Below are positions 38,079-50,228 of a stretch of 64,000 nt of DNA, in pieces. This DNA is from Cavenderia fasciculata (lineage: Eukaryota; Evosea; Eumycetozoa; Acytosteliales; Cavenderiaceae). The translations under genes were made by a program, and so were the position numbers. Each line of letters begins with the position of its first letter. Positions within the stretch are counted from its first letter, which is position 1. The stretch lies in the NCBI RefSeq assembly GCF_000203815.1, contig NW_004457718.1, positions 248,001 to 312,000 on the forward strand, given 5' to 3'. The notes below the pieces were generated by a model, which was given only the letters and a program-made list of their open reading frames with translations, did not search any database and was not told where the DNA came from.

Positions 38079-41036
38079 ATGAATAATGAAACAATGAAGG
38101 AACGCAGTTCAAACAACGATGACAATATCGATGAGATGCTGTCGTTTAGCAAAGATCATCTGAAAACAGAAGAAGAAGCACAACATATTACAAAAAGAAG
38201 AAAGAGTAATATAAACACGATGGATTCAACAACTGATAAAGTAAATAATGATGATAGTAGGAAAGATATCGATCAATTTTCATCATCAACTTCACATCAG
38301 CTTAATATAAACAACAAGAGAGTAATCAACTTTGAAGAAGATGAAAATAATCAAGATGGTAAATATAACTAATGTAGATGAATGAAATGAATTCATTGTT
38401 TAGATATTTGTATTTACAATCCTTTTTAAATTTGTAAAGTTAAGCAACAACAAAATGAAAGATCAATAACCAAACGATCTATTTCAATCAAAAACATTAT
38501 GATTGATTATAGTAAAGGATCACTTGAATATTCATTACCGTGGTCAATCGTCAGTAGAATACTCGATCAACTTTGGATTGAATCATCTATTTGTACTTGT
38601 TACTATAGTCATCAATTAATTGATACTTTAAAATCGCAACCCGATGGCGGGGTCTATTCTCCTTTTGATTACTATCAAATGTGGCCAGTCTATCAACCAT
38701 TGATGGATATACATAAAGAATCAAGAATGAAATGCCCAATGCATGCATACTACTATTTGAATGGTTTGTATCCTTCAATCAATATTTCTGCCCCATTTGT
38801 TTCTGAATTGAACAATGACAAAAACCATTGGAGATTTAAACTACTTGAATTATCCAAACGAATCAACCTTTATTTATCATCCAATCACTTGACCAATGTT
38901 AGGCTATCAATCAATCAAGATTTATGGAATCATATCAACAACCAATATTTACCTATCAAGGCACTAAAACGACTGACAATCAATCTTACCTGTACACCTG
39001 AAAACTTTGTCAACACATCAATATTTTTCTCTGTTGAAAAGCTTTCAATAGATGGAAATAGAGATATTTCACCAAAATTTCTAAGGAACTTACAGAGTGT
39101 TTTCAAAAATATCAAATCATTCACATTCAAAATCTTTAGTAAATTTAATTGTAATCTACAGTCCCTTTTCCAATTCAATAATCTCACTTCAATCAATTTG
39201 ACATTTCCACCCCACAATTCTCATCGACAACAACTATTGGATATTCTTCAACCGGGGATCATTAAACTTTTACTCCCCGGCTGTTGGTGTACTCAACCAA
39301 TCACGCTCAAAGCCATTCTAGCCAACACTATTCAAGTCAGTAACATCTCTCCACCAAAACAAATGCCAAATTTGCACACCTTTTATACCCCCTCTTCATC
39401 TTACGATATTTCATCGTTTGATCATCTAAACGTGACAAGGATAGTTGATCAGCCTTATGACTTGCAATCATTACCACCCATCATTGCCCCCTCGACTATT
39501 GAAACTTTGAAATTCAGTGCAAATCCAAATCCAAATTTATTTCTTGATGTTAATTCTATTATTCAAACTCCTGGTTTGTTGGATCAATTAAATGTCAAGA
39601 AACTCATTCTTTACTGTCATTTGGAAATATCAGACAAAACCATTAATTCTTTTAAAAGACATGGATATGAATATCAAGGTGCTATATTTAAAGGACCATT
39701 AAAAAGACAACTCCATTTCATCAAAATAACTAAACCAACACCTGAAATAATAATTGAAACAACACTAGAAACAGTGGTACACAAACCAACAGAGATCAAC
39801 AACCCAACACTCCCCTATTACCTAATTGAAAAGATTGTCAGATACTCTTGGAATAGTTATAGGTGTACTTGCGACATTGAAGGTGAATTAGTTGATCAAA
39901 GCAATCAGCCCCAGTTTCAAATGGGAGATTATATCAAACAATCACAAAAATTCCTCAAAGCCAAATCAATGTGTCCAATGCATAAGCATCGTTTACCATA
40001 TATCAGAATTTATAAAGGAGAAAGTGTAATTAGACAAATCAACCAACTTCGATTTGGAATACCAACTTCATGCAAGAGACTATTTTCATTTGTTTCCAAG
40101 TATCTTGTAAATAGCTCTTGGATTCCCTTACAAGAATCTGAAATATCAAACAGACATCAACATTATTCAAATCCATATTGTCTGTTTGGTAAATCAATTG
40201 AAACTCTCACAATTGAGATCTCACATACTATCAACAAAAGAAAAAGCTGGCGGTTTCTTAATCTCAATCACTATTCAAATTTAAAAAGTTTGAAATTTGC
40301 ACCAGTGGGTACGAACCAATTTTCCCTCCCATGTATCCATAAACTTCTATCACAAAGTGGCCGTTTACAATCTATTACTTCATTGGATCTCTCAATATCA
40401 AAACTTGACACAATCAGTGGGTTATCCATCAGCTCTTTAAAGAATCTACCTCTTAGAAAACTATACTATGTTTTCAAAGAGAACCAATTTCTCTTTCAAC
40501 AACAAAACAGTGAAGATGATGATTCAAGTAAATGGCCAATTACACAATCTTTAGAATCAGTATCTATCAACTCTTTTGATGTCATTCCAAAATTGGATAG
40601 ACTCCCAAAACTCAGACATCTAAGAATCATTATAGATTCAGGTCATGGATTTAACGTAAACATCGAGTTTTCAGAACAACAAATGAAATCAATTCTTCCA
40701 TCCAATGTCACCAAACTATCTTTTGTCAATACCAATATTGCTAATATGTGTCAACACAATCCACAAGTAAATCAACTGGTATTGATATGTACCTATAGCT
40801 ATGATGGTCGTCCATTTTATTGGTTTGATGACAATGTTGAAAAGATTACGATCAAAACACTCACTTATATTCCTCACCGCTCCAAACCTTTTATTTCACA
40901 CCAAAGCAACTTTCAATTCATTGGGGCCTTTTACAAATGCGTCCAAACTCTAGCCAATGGCACAATGCACAAATGGATATATTTGAAAAAGAATGATCAA
41001 TCAACCCAACAGTTACGACTAAACAACAATCAATAA
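38079..41036 (+). CDS. tandem-family protein C: two F-box-like/CTC-CPMH modules, no SAP-like segment
   Basis: Exons 38079-38358 and 38440-41036 join in phase (958 residues). Exon 1 is acidic with HITKRRKS and KRVINFEED. Exon 2 starts with a short basic stretch (QQQNERSITKRSISIKN) in place of the SAP-like segment found in A and B. Module 1: LPWSIVSRILDQLW, CTCYYS, KCPMHAYYY, LSKRINLYLS. Module 2: LPYYLIEKIVRYSWN, CTCDIE, MCPMHKH, SCKRLFSFVS, followed by LRR-like strands ending in KWIYLKKN. Similarity to A is high throughout, including the intron position after exon 1. The next gene is convergent and only 60 bases away. Confidence 0.8.
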
Positions 41037-41097
41037 TAAATCAATCAAATGCGTAGATTCTAATAATTTAAAGTGTTTTATTTAACATGTAATTTGG

Positions 41098-44000
41098 CTA
41101 CCGAGGTGGTTGATGATAAGGAGGATATTGTTGTGGTCTATGTTGATCGTATAAATGAGGTGGATATTGTTGTGGTGTTTGGTGATATGGATGAGCTGGA
41201 GGTTGGTGATGTTGTGGTTGTGGTGGATATCCTTCTCTTGGTGGATGAGATGTTGGAGGTGGTTGGTGATGTGGATGTGGCGGATACCCTTCTCTTGGTG
41301 CGTGAGATGATGGAGGAGGTTGATGATGAGAGGGCAGATGTGGGGGATAATGATTTGGTGGTGGTTGGGCTCTTGGGGGATACGCATAAGCATATCTATG
41401 ATCGCTATATTGATGAAGTGGATGAGAGGATGGAGGAGGTTGATGATGATGAGAGGTGGGTGGTTGGTGATGTGGATGAGCTGGAGGCTGATGATGTTGC
41501 GGTGGTGGATGAGACGCCGCTGGTGCTGGTGGGGGATATGTCTCTCTAGGAACAACATTTGGTACATGTGGTTGATGGTATGGATGAGTCGGGGGATGAT
41601 AGTGTTGTGGTTGTGGCGGATACCCTTCTCTTGGTGCTGGACTATATCTCTCGTCCCTTGGTTGAGTTTGTTGAAGAGGAGGAAGAGGAGCAGGTGGAGG
41701 AGACTGTAGATGTTCCTCTTTAGGTGGGGGTGGTGCTTCGAGTTGTTTTTGAGGTTGATCTTCCTCCAATTGCATTGGCTCTGGTACCTGTATTGGATTT
41801 TGTTCCTCCTCGTCAGGAGACTCAATCTTTGGCCCCTCGGCGCTTGGAAGTGCAAGAACTGGTATGGATGGCGAGGAAAACTCGCCCTCTTCTTTTTCGT
41901 GTTTGTTCTCAATAGCAAGAGTCGGCTCTTGTTCTTCTTTTGCTTCATCTTCCTCTTCTGGCACCAACAATTCTTTCTCTGGTGCTACCACTAGTGCCAG
42001 AGACTCGGTTTCAAGATTCTCCTTTGGAGGGGTAGGCTCTGATTGTTGTTTTTGGAGTTCAGGTACGACTGGCTCTGCTACTGCTGCTGTTGGAGGAGCT
42101 GTATTGGGTGGCTGTTGAGGAGGTTGTGGTGAATAAACATCAGCTGTTGGAGGTGGGTAGGGTTGAGGTGTATGTCGTGTCTCGGGTGCGGGTGGGTGTC
42201 TACCCTCATCTCTTGGTGGTTGTGGTGAATATCCTGCATGTGTAGGAGGAGGAGGAGGAGAAGGATAGTGAGGTGGATAAGGTGGTCTTGTATCTGGAGC
42301 AGGTGGTGGGTTTCTACTTTCATCTCTTGGTGGGTAACTGTGTGCAGGAGGAGGAGGAGAAGGATAGTGGGGTGGATAAGGTGGTCTTGTCTCTGGAACG
42401 GGTGGTGGGTCCCTACCCTCGTCCCTTGGTGGGTATCCGTGTGCATGAGGAGGATAGTGAGGAGGTGGAACATGTCTACCCTCTTGGGTTTCTGGTTGAG
42501 GAGGGTAATGTGATTGTGGTGGATATCTATTGGGATCAGCTTGTGGTACTGCTGGTGGAGGATGTGGGTATCTAGCATGATCATAATGTCCACCTCGTGT
42601 GTCGTGTTGCGGATGATGATGAGGATTTGGTGGATATCCTTGATGTGCAGGAACAGGAGGAGGAGGGTGATGGGGGTGTTGGTATCCATGGGGAGGTGGA
42701 TATGCAGCAGGTACTGGAGGTGGGTGGGGGTGAGAATGGCTCGGTTGATGATGATGGGGGTAAGGGTTTGTATGAGGTGGTTGGGTAGGATGTTGAGGAG
42801 GAGGGTGATGGGGGTGTTGGTATCCATGGGGAGGTGGATGTGCAGCGGGTGCTGGAGGTGGGTGGGGGTGAGCATGGTTCGGTTGATGATGATGGGGATG
42901 TCTTGGATCATCTCTTGTTGCTGGTGGTGGATGAGGATACGGACTCGTATGAGGTGGTGGAGGAGCAAATCGTGGATCTTGGCTACGAGGTGGAGAAGAT
43001 CGATGATGTTGGTAATATCCTCCTGGTGAGGGTTGAGGAGGTGGATGTGCATCTCTTGTTGGAGTTGGTGGATATTGGTGAGCAGGTTGTGGATGGTCAG
43101 GAACAGGTCTATGTTCCTGAGGATGGTGTGGATAATGTTGTGGAGGATAATGATGTGGTTGTGGTGGTGGATGAGGTTGAGATTGATGGTGTTGTTGCTG
43201 ATGTTGAGGAGGAGTATGAGCCAAATGTTCACTTTGATGTCTTCTCGGTGATCTATAAGGAGACTGTCTTGGATCGGCTGATTGATGGTTATTTTCTCTT
43301 GGAGGAGAATCAGCCCAAGGATTTGCCTCGGAATGATCGACTTCTATTATATCACTTCCTCCAAATCCACCTCTATCAAATGAAACTCTACTCGCCGATG
43401 ACTGTTCGTGCATCTTTTCTTCCTTTTCCTTTGGTGTCGTTTGTGAAGGTTTTCTTGCCGTGTTTCGAGTGATGATAACAGCAATCAATGAATTTTTAAA
43501 GGTAGAAGGAGAGGAATCGTCAACCGATGTAGATGACTTTTGCACCCTTAGGAATTCTGGGAATTCATCTTGTTTGCAAGGAAGCAGATAAATGCATTTG
43601 ACATTGATCTTGCCCGAGACGAGAGTTGGCTTGGCAACGAGAACGGGTGCCGTTGACTTTGAAATCTCTTTGAATGCCGTGTCGTACAAATTACGGTCCA
43701 ACTCTGATGATGGATCGAGCATCCAAATACTCTTGGCACGCGTCTTGGAGAGTGACTCCATCTGTACAATAAAATCCGAGAGTGCTGTAACTTCCATCGA
43801 TCCGATAAATCTGATTTGATCCAATTTCTCTGATGCAAATGCTTGGACGACGGATCGATCGCCACCGACATGTGAAAACTTGACCTTGAACGATCTTAGT
43901 TTAGACCCACCCTTTTCGAGCAGTGGAAAAGCAAGTAATACATTTTTGAACAATTGTATTTGTAGTGGTGGTGATGAAGGTACCTCTACATCTGTTGAAT

Positions 44001-47000
44001 TGTTATTATTGTTATTATTATTATTACTATTATTACTTGTACTTGAAATTTCCTCCAATGGTGATGATGGATGATCAATAAATGGATTATCATGACCACC
44101 AACACCTATATCATTATTGTTGTCAAATTGATTATAACTAACAAATACTTCTTCATCATTTTTGTGTTGATGGTGATGAATCTCTGTACCAATACCTTTG
44201 ATGGTTCCAATTGACACCGATGCAGGTTCCTCTTTCTTTTGTGAATCAATGTTGACTTCCACATCACCTTTGTGCGTTTTCTTGATGATTGTCTTTTTAT
44301 CATCTGGCAATACGATTTGATGCATTGACTTTTCCTTTAATTCCTTTCTCAATTCTGCCAATGAATTGGTCGCCCAATCTTGTGGTGACATTTCCGCAAT
44401 CTCTCTTGGTTCAATATCAAAACATAATATTCCACCTCTCAACTCTGGATTTGATTTAATATTAAATACTAATGATCTTGACCTTAAAAAAAATTAATAA
44501 ATTAAATAATTTAATATTAAATATTGATATACATACTTTGTAACATATTCACGACTTTGATGACCATCTGATTTTGAAAATAAAGCAGCTTCAATATTTT
44601 TAGATAATTCAGATATTTTTTCCATGTCTAGACAAGGAAGTTTAGTCAATGGTAACGTAGCATATCTTTTAAAAAAAGAAGCAGGTGCATTCTCTTTGAC
44701 ATAGTCTATCATTTTACTACTGTATCCAATAAAATAAGGTTCCAAATCATCTATAAATCGTGGTTGTTCTAATAATAAAACCGGTGATTTGTTTAGAGCT
44801 AAATGTTGTGCGATAGATTCAATTGGTTGAGATGGTATCTCTTGAGTTTGTTGTGATGATGGGAGTGGTTGTGGTTGAGGTGTTGGCAAGATGATTTGCT
44901 CGCTTGGTTGTGATTGTGGTGGAGGGGTTGGGAAAATGTTTTGCTGGGATTGCTCAATTGGTTGAGACTGTTCAATTGGTTGGGATTGTGATGAATCAAT
45001 CTCCATTTGTGATGATGAATCAATCTCCATTTTTGCCTGTTGTTGTTGATCTAAATTTGTGGTTGTTGAATTATTATTCACATTATTATCTATTGATTGA
45101 TTAAAAGATTGTGAATTGTCTACCAAATGTGTTGGTTGAGATGGGGGAGGTGGAAAAAGATTTGTATCAAAAGATTCGGATTGTTCTGTAAATTTTGAAA
45201 AATCTTGAAGAATGGATGGTGAAATGGGTTGGTTGATTAGAAGTGACTGACTGTACAGATGCAAAACCATGGTGCAATCTGCTCCACCAAACAAATCACG
45301 ATATCCATGTGATGCATCAGCCTTTGTCGCTGAATCTGGTGATTGAGTTTTTGTAGAGGTTGTTTCAGCAGTATTGGGTGGCGGTATTATAGTAGTACTA
45401 TTATTATTATTATCTGCTATAGTAGTTGGTGGTGCAATATCCATTGGATTGGTAATGGTTGATTCTGATGGGACCTGTACAATTGGTTCCTGTTGTTGGT
45501 TAGGGTTAATTTGTGATTTTTCTTCAACTGGTTGTTGTTGACTAATAATATTAACAGGCAACTGGGACGGCTGATCAATTTCTACATTGATTACCTCGAA
45601 TGTCTCCAATTCTTTTGAGATTTTATCCATTTGTGAATTAATTAAATCTTGGAAAAATGAATCACCTATTTAAAAATGAATGTTAGTAACAAATAAATAA
45701 ATATTTCTCTCTTTCTCTATCAATATACATACCAAATGGAGTTAATAAAGATTCATATAATAGATTTTGAACAGTTGATCGATTATCAGAAACAGAATGT
45801 TGTTGTTGTTGTTGTTGTTGTTGTGATTTCGATGGTGTTTCTGGTTGAGTCGATGATGAAGTAGTCGTTGAAGAGGAAGCAGTGGTAGTAGTAGTAGTAG
45901 GAGGTGATGAACTTCCATTTGAAAAAGGTTGACTTGATGAAACGTTGGTGGTTGTGGTGGTGGTGGTGTTGGTTGCGGTGGATGGTGAGGTAGATGATTT
46001 TTGTTTATCTACTGGCCTGCTGGTTGGAGTCGAAGTTGAAGTCGAGCTACTACTACTACTACTACTATTATTAGTAGCAGTTTTAAATTGTGAAGAATAT
46101 GGTTTTGAAGATGAAGTTGGTGGAGGTTGTGATTGATTACTATTCTCTTTTTCCTTTTGCATTCTAAGAGATTCTTCATGAATCATTTTAGCTCTTTCCA
46201 AACTTTTAAGTGCACTTTCGTTGGAAGCTCGGGCTGCCATTTTCTTTTTCTGATTCTTTGGACTGATCAAAATCAATTTTGAAGGATCAGGTATCTTTTC
46301 AATCGGCTGGAATCTACCCTTGTAAAATTGGTGTTGATTGTTATTTTGTTGCAATTGTTGTTGCCATCCTGTTAATCCTTCTGCCGATGATTTGAGTGAT
46401 TTGGGTGATCCAGGTGACGATGTAGAAGTAGAGTTGGTTGATGATTTAAGTGAAGGTGACCTTGATGATGATGATGTAGATGAAGATGTAACCTTTGATT
46501 TCTTCTTTGGTGTTGTAATTAGTTTATCCTTTTCCTTTTCTTTTGGTGATTTGGATGATGTGCTCTTTTTAGAAGATTTTTTACCGCTGTCAGAGTCACT
46601 ACTATTACTACTACTGCTGCTTGTCCAATCACTATCACTATCACTACTACTACTATCACTTGAAATAACCCTACTACCACCACTACTATTGGAATGATTA
46701 CCACTATTCCCATTATTCGTAACCTTTTTCTTTTTCTGTTCATTCATTGGTCCAGATCTGGATGTTGTCGATTTGGGTTGACTATGTTTTTTAGGAGTTG
46801 GAGTAGTAGGAGTAGTAGAAGTCTTTGGTTTCTTTGTTCTATCCTCTTCTGCTGCTGCTGCTGCCGTCATAGTCGTTGATTTAGATGGTTTCTTCTTTAT
46901 TGGAATATTGTCCATTCCACTACCCCGATATTCTCTATTTGTTGTAGTTGTTGTCGTCGTAGTCGTCGTTGTTGATGATGTTGTACTTGTATTGTTGTGA

Positions 47001-48743
47001 CCAAAACTATCACTATCATTGATATCTCTCTTTCTCTTCTCCAATATTTTATTCTTTCCTAAAAAATATTTCAAAAAATAGATTAATATACAATATTATT
47101 AAAGTTGAATTTAATTTTGGTTTACACCATACTTGGAGATAAAATAATTCCTTCCATTTCCTGTTGATGTAATCTAAATGCATATCTTTTTGCATCTCTT
47201 TCATCAAAGTGTTCAATGACAACGCGGCAAGGAACACACTGTTCCTTTGCTTGACATATTGGACATTGAAAGTAATTGACTCGGGCAGCTATATCTTTGG
47301 TGATTCCTACGCACGGTCCGTGGAACCAATCCTCGCATTTTTGACAACAAACCATGAACCCATATTCACCTCTTCTACATATACAATAGATATCCTCTTG
47401 TAATGCCGTCACACTTTGTTGTGATTTGTTTAAATTATTTAGATTACTTAAATGTGTTGTTGGTTGATAAGTTGCATTGATAGAGTTACTACTAATACTA
47501 CTACTACTACCACCACCACTATTACTATCTACTGATAAAGATAATCCGTTATTATTATTATTATTGGTTGTATTATTATGATTATTGTTATTGTTGCTGT
47601 CGGTTGAAGAGGTTGAAGTTGTTGATTCCTCTAATGGAATGTTGTTGCTGTCTCTTGATACATCTAATGGAGTAGTACTACTATCATCTAATCGTCGTGG
47701 TATACTATCCATTGATTCATTCATTATCTATATAAATAATTAAATAATAATAAACAACAATAATATCATAGACAACACAATAGTTAGTATAAATAAATAG
47801 GCGCCATGAACTAAAATTATTTGGTGTGATGAGAGGGGAGAGGGTGATGGTGATGATCAATATTGTGGGGTTTGACTATTTTACATACATCATCATTCAT
47901 TTGACTATTATTATTTAAACTATCATTCATATTGTCACTCATCTGAGTAAAGGTATCATTATTATTATTATTATCCATAATTGTATCGACTGCTGCTCCA
48001 TCGACAATTGTATTATTATTAAAGTTATTTAAATTATTGGTGTCTGGTTGTTGTTGTTGTTCTTGTTGACTATGGTCAATCTCCATATCCTCGGATTGAC
48101 TATTACTATTAACATCAGCGCTAATATCGGGTGCTACTTGTCGTTCAACTTCTATCTTTGATTCTTGTTCTTGTTGTGAAAATGAAAGAGATGATGTTTG
48201 TGTATCTGTAAATGTAAAAGAGGGATCATCACCAACCACCTGACTCTCTTTCTCCTTCTCTTTAATGATATCCTTTTCTATGATGGGTGTTGGTGCTGCT
48301 ATAGGTTGTGGTTGTTGTACTCTATCCTCAATAATCTCTTCTATAATCTCTTCTATAATCTCTTCTATAATCTCTGGATTACTAGAAGAATAAGAAGATT
48401 CAACAATAACAGACGACAACAACGACGACTGATTTGATAAAGTTTGTTCTTGTTGGTTTTGTTGTTCAAGTTCTTTTTCTAAAGGGGACTCTATAATCTC
48501 TGGTACCAATGAATTAAATTGATTATTATCATAGTAGTGATGAAGATGAGGTGGTGTAGTTGTAGGTGTAGTTGTAAAAGATGTAGACACACTAGTATTA
48601 GTTGGTTCAACTATTGATGGTACTTTCACACTTTCAACAAGAACACTATTATCATCATTATTATTATTATTATTAATATGATGATCTAATTCCGATATTG
48701 TTGTTGTTGTTGTTGTTGTTGTTGACTCTGGTTCAGATATCAT
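41098..48743 (-). CDS. PHD finger - TFIIS middle domain - SPOC protein (PHF3/DIDO/Bye1 type)
   Basis: Exons 48743-47889, 47727-47133, 47058-45733, 45665-44537 and 44482-41098 join in phase (2429 residues). An Asn/Thr/Ser-rich N-terminus precedes a PHD finger near 47395-47250 (YCICRRGEYGFMVCCQKCED, FHGPCVG, FQCPIC). A Ser-rich basic linker and Gln-rich stretch lead to the TFIIS central domain across the last intron (REYVTKYKSRSLVFNIKSNP, LRGGILCFDIEP, MSPQDWATNSLAELRKE). The SPOC domain lies near 43960-43560 (SFKVKFSHVGGDRSV, KSIWMLDPSSELD). A roughly 700-residue Pro/His/Tyr-rich tail ends the protein. Relatives bind RNA polymerase II (SPOC on its phosphorylated C-terminal domain) and H3K4me3 through PHD, acting in elongation. 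The first exon is assigned by its GTATGT donor and phase; a start at 47724 is the alternative. Confidence 0.85.
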
Positions 48744-49471
48744 TGTTATTATTATTTATTTAATCTAATCCAATTTAATCTAATCTAATCGGAACAACAA
48801 ATATATATGTATATACAGCTTCATTACCCTTGATTTTGGGTAAGATATATCTAATTAATAAAAGGAGGGGATGATGATATGATATGCCCTTTGATCCTCT
48901 TTTGTTGTCTATCTATCTCTTTTAGACTGACTATATATGTACATATAAAAATGAGATGACTTTTGATGAAGTTTCATCAAAAATGAGAACACCCTTAGAC
49001 CAGCGACGTCGTCCCACAAACTCACTATGAAAATATATTCCCACCCTTTGTTTTTACTAAAATACTCAGAGTAACTTCTATCTTCATAATAATAATAATT
49101 ATACTTTTTAATAATAATAATTATAATAGATTTTTATGACTGATGATAATAATTAAGATAGGGGGTATTTTAATAGATGATTTATAAAATATGATATTTA
49201 AAATCTTTAATTGGTAGGGACTAGAATAATTTTTTATTATTTTCTATTTGGCTGTTTCTAAAAAAGGAAAAAATTACTTTTAGAGAATATTTTTAATATT
49301 TTTTTATTCTATTATTATATAAACGTAGGGATTACACTCTTTATTTCTTCTTAATATCAACCAACTAGAATAAATAAAGTTAGATATAAATCCTACCACC
49401 AAATAATAATAATAATATTATTTAATTAATATATCAAATTAAATTAACAACAATATATATATATAGCAACA
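48744..49471. promoter_or_regulatory. divergent promoter region with a perfect palindrome
   Basis: About 730 bases between divergent starts. Near the minus-strand gene there are repeated taatctaatc words. At 48961-48982 two perfect 10-base inverted arms (TTTTGATGAA / TTCATCAAAA) are separated by two bases. The rest is very AT-rich, with a TA tract just before the start at 49472. No gene seen. Confidence 0.45.
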
Positions 49472-49822
49472 ATGTATAGACGTGGAATGAGACCAATTGT
49501 AGTAGCACCACCCATGAGAAGAGGGTTGGGAGGATTAATCGTTCCAGTTGCAGCGGGTGCTGTCGCAGGCTCAGTCGTTGCAAGTCACAAGAATTCAGCC
49601 AAAAATGCACAACCTCAACAAGCACCTCCACCTCCCACCAATACTGTCTACAGTATGCCACAGCAACAACAACAAATGCCACAAATGGTAGTTGTAGGAT
49701 ACGACCAAGCTGGTAATCCACTCTACCAACCAGCTCAAATGAATACCCAAACTGTCTACCAAGTACAACAACCACAACAAGGTGTTCCAATGCAACAACA
49801 ACAACCAACCCAATATCAATAA
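49472..49822 (+). CDS. small Gln/Pro-rich protein with glycine-alanine hydrophobic segment
   Basis: A single-exon 116-residue frame with a TATATATATA box some 15 bases before the ATG. The N-terminus is basic (MYRRGMRPI, MRRG), followed by a Gly/Ala/Val hydrophobic segment (LIVPVAAGAVAGSVVA), then a Gln/Pro-rich tail with GYDQAGNPLYQPAQ. Base composition is strongly codon-like and clearly above the surrounding spacer. I do not recognise a family. The GYDxxGNPxY motif and a glycine-zipper-like hydrophobic run suggest a membrane-associated or self-associating small protein, which is inference. Confidence 0.7.
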   Translation: MYRRGMRPIVVAPPMRRGLGGLIVPVAAGAVAGSVVASHKNSAKNAQPQQAPPPPTNTVYSMPQQQQQMPQMVVVGYDQAGNPLYQPAQMNTQTVYQVQQPQQGVPMQQQQPTQYQ

Positions 49823-50228
49823 TCAACTAATTCTAATCTACTCTAATCGTCTCTAGATCAGAGCAAACTACTTGTAAATTATTATCAAAAAAAAAAAAAC
49901 TAAATAAATATAATTATAATCACATAATATATGCATGATTCTCGAATATCTTATTGTTCAATAAGTGTTGTGTCAGGGACAAAGAGAGATGAAGTAAAAA
50001 AAAAAAAATCGAAAAAATTCAAAAAAAAAGAAACGAACGAAGAAGAAAAGAATACCACACCGACTGCCCTTCTCTCTTTATCATTGATTGAGTATTGTAA
50101 TACTTGCGTCCATCCTACACATTTATTATTATTTTGTATATAAACAACAACAACAACATATTAACTATATATCTGTATACACAAGTAGAGTAAACAGATA
50201 AACAAAACAAGAAATATATATATAGAAA
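49823..50228. other. intergenic spacer
   Basis: About 400 bases with A-runs, a probable poly(A) region after 49880, and TA-rich sequence just before the LSG1 start. Nothing else seen. Confidence 0.45.

Noticed and set aside
26440-41036. Repetitive array as a retroelement or tandem satellite
   Set aside because: No reverse transcriptase, integrase or capsid motifs and no terminal repeats; the copies are host-type genes with a shared intron. Only the piggyBac element inside is mobile.
42078-43232. Long His/Ile/Leu-rich open frame in the Pro/His tail region
   Set aside because: A frame-shifted shadow of the repetitive CCA/CAT codons of the SPOC protein tail; composition is a by-product of the repeat.
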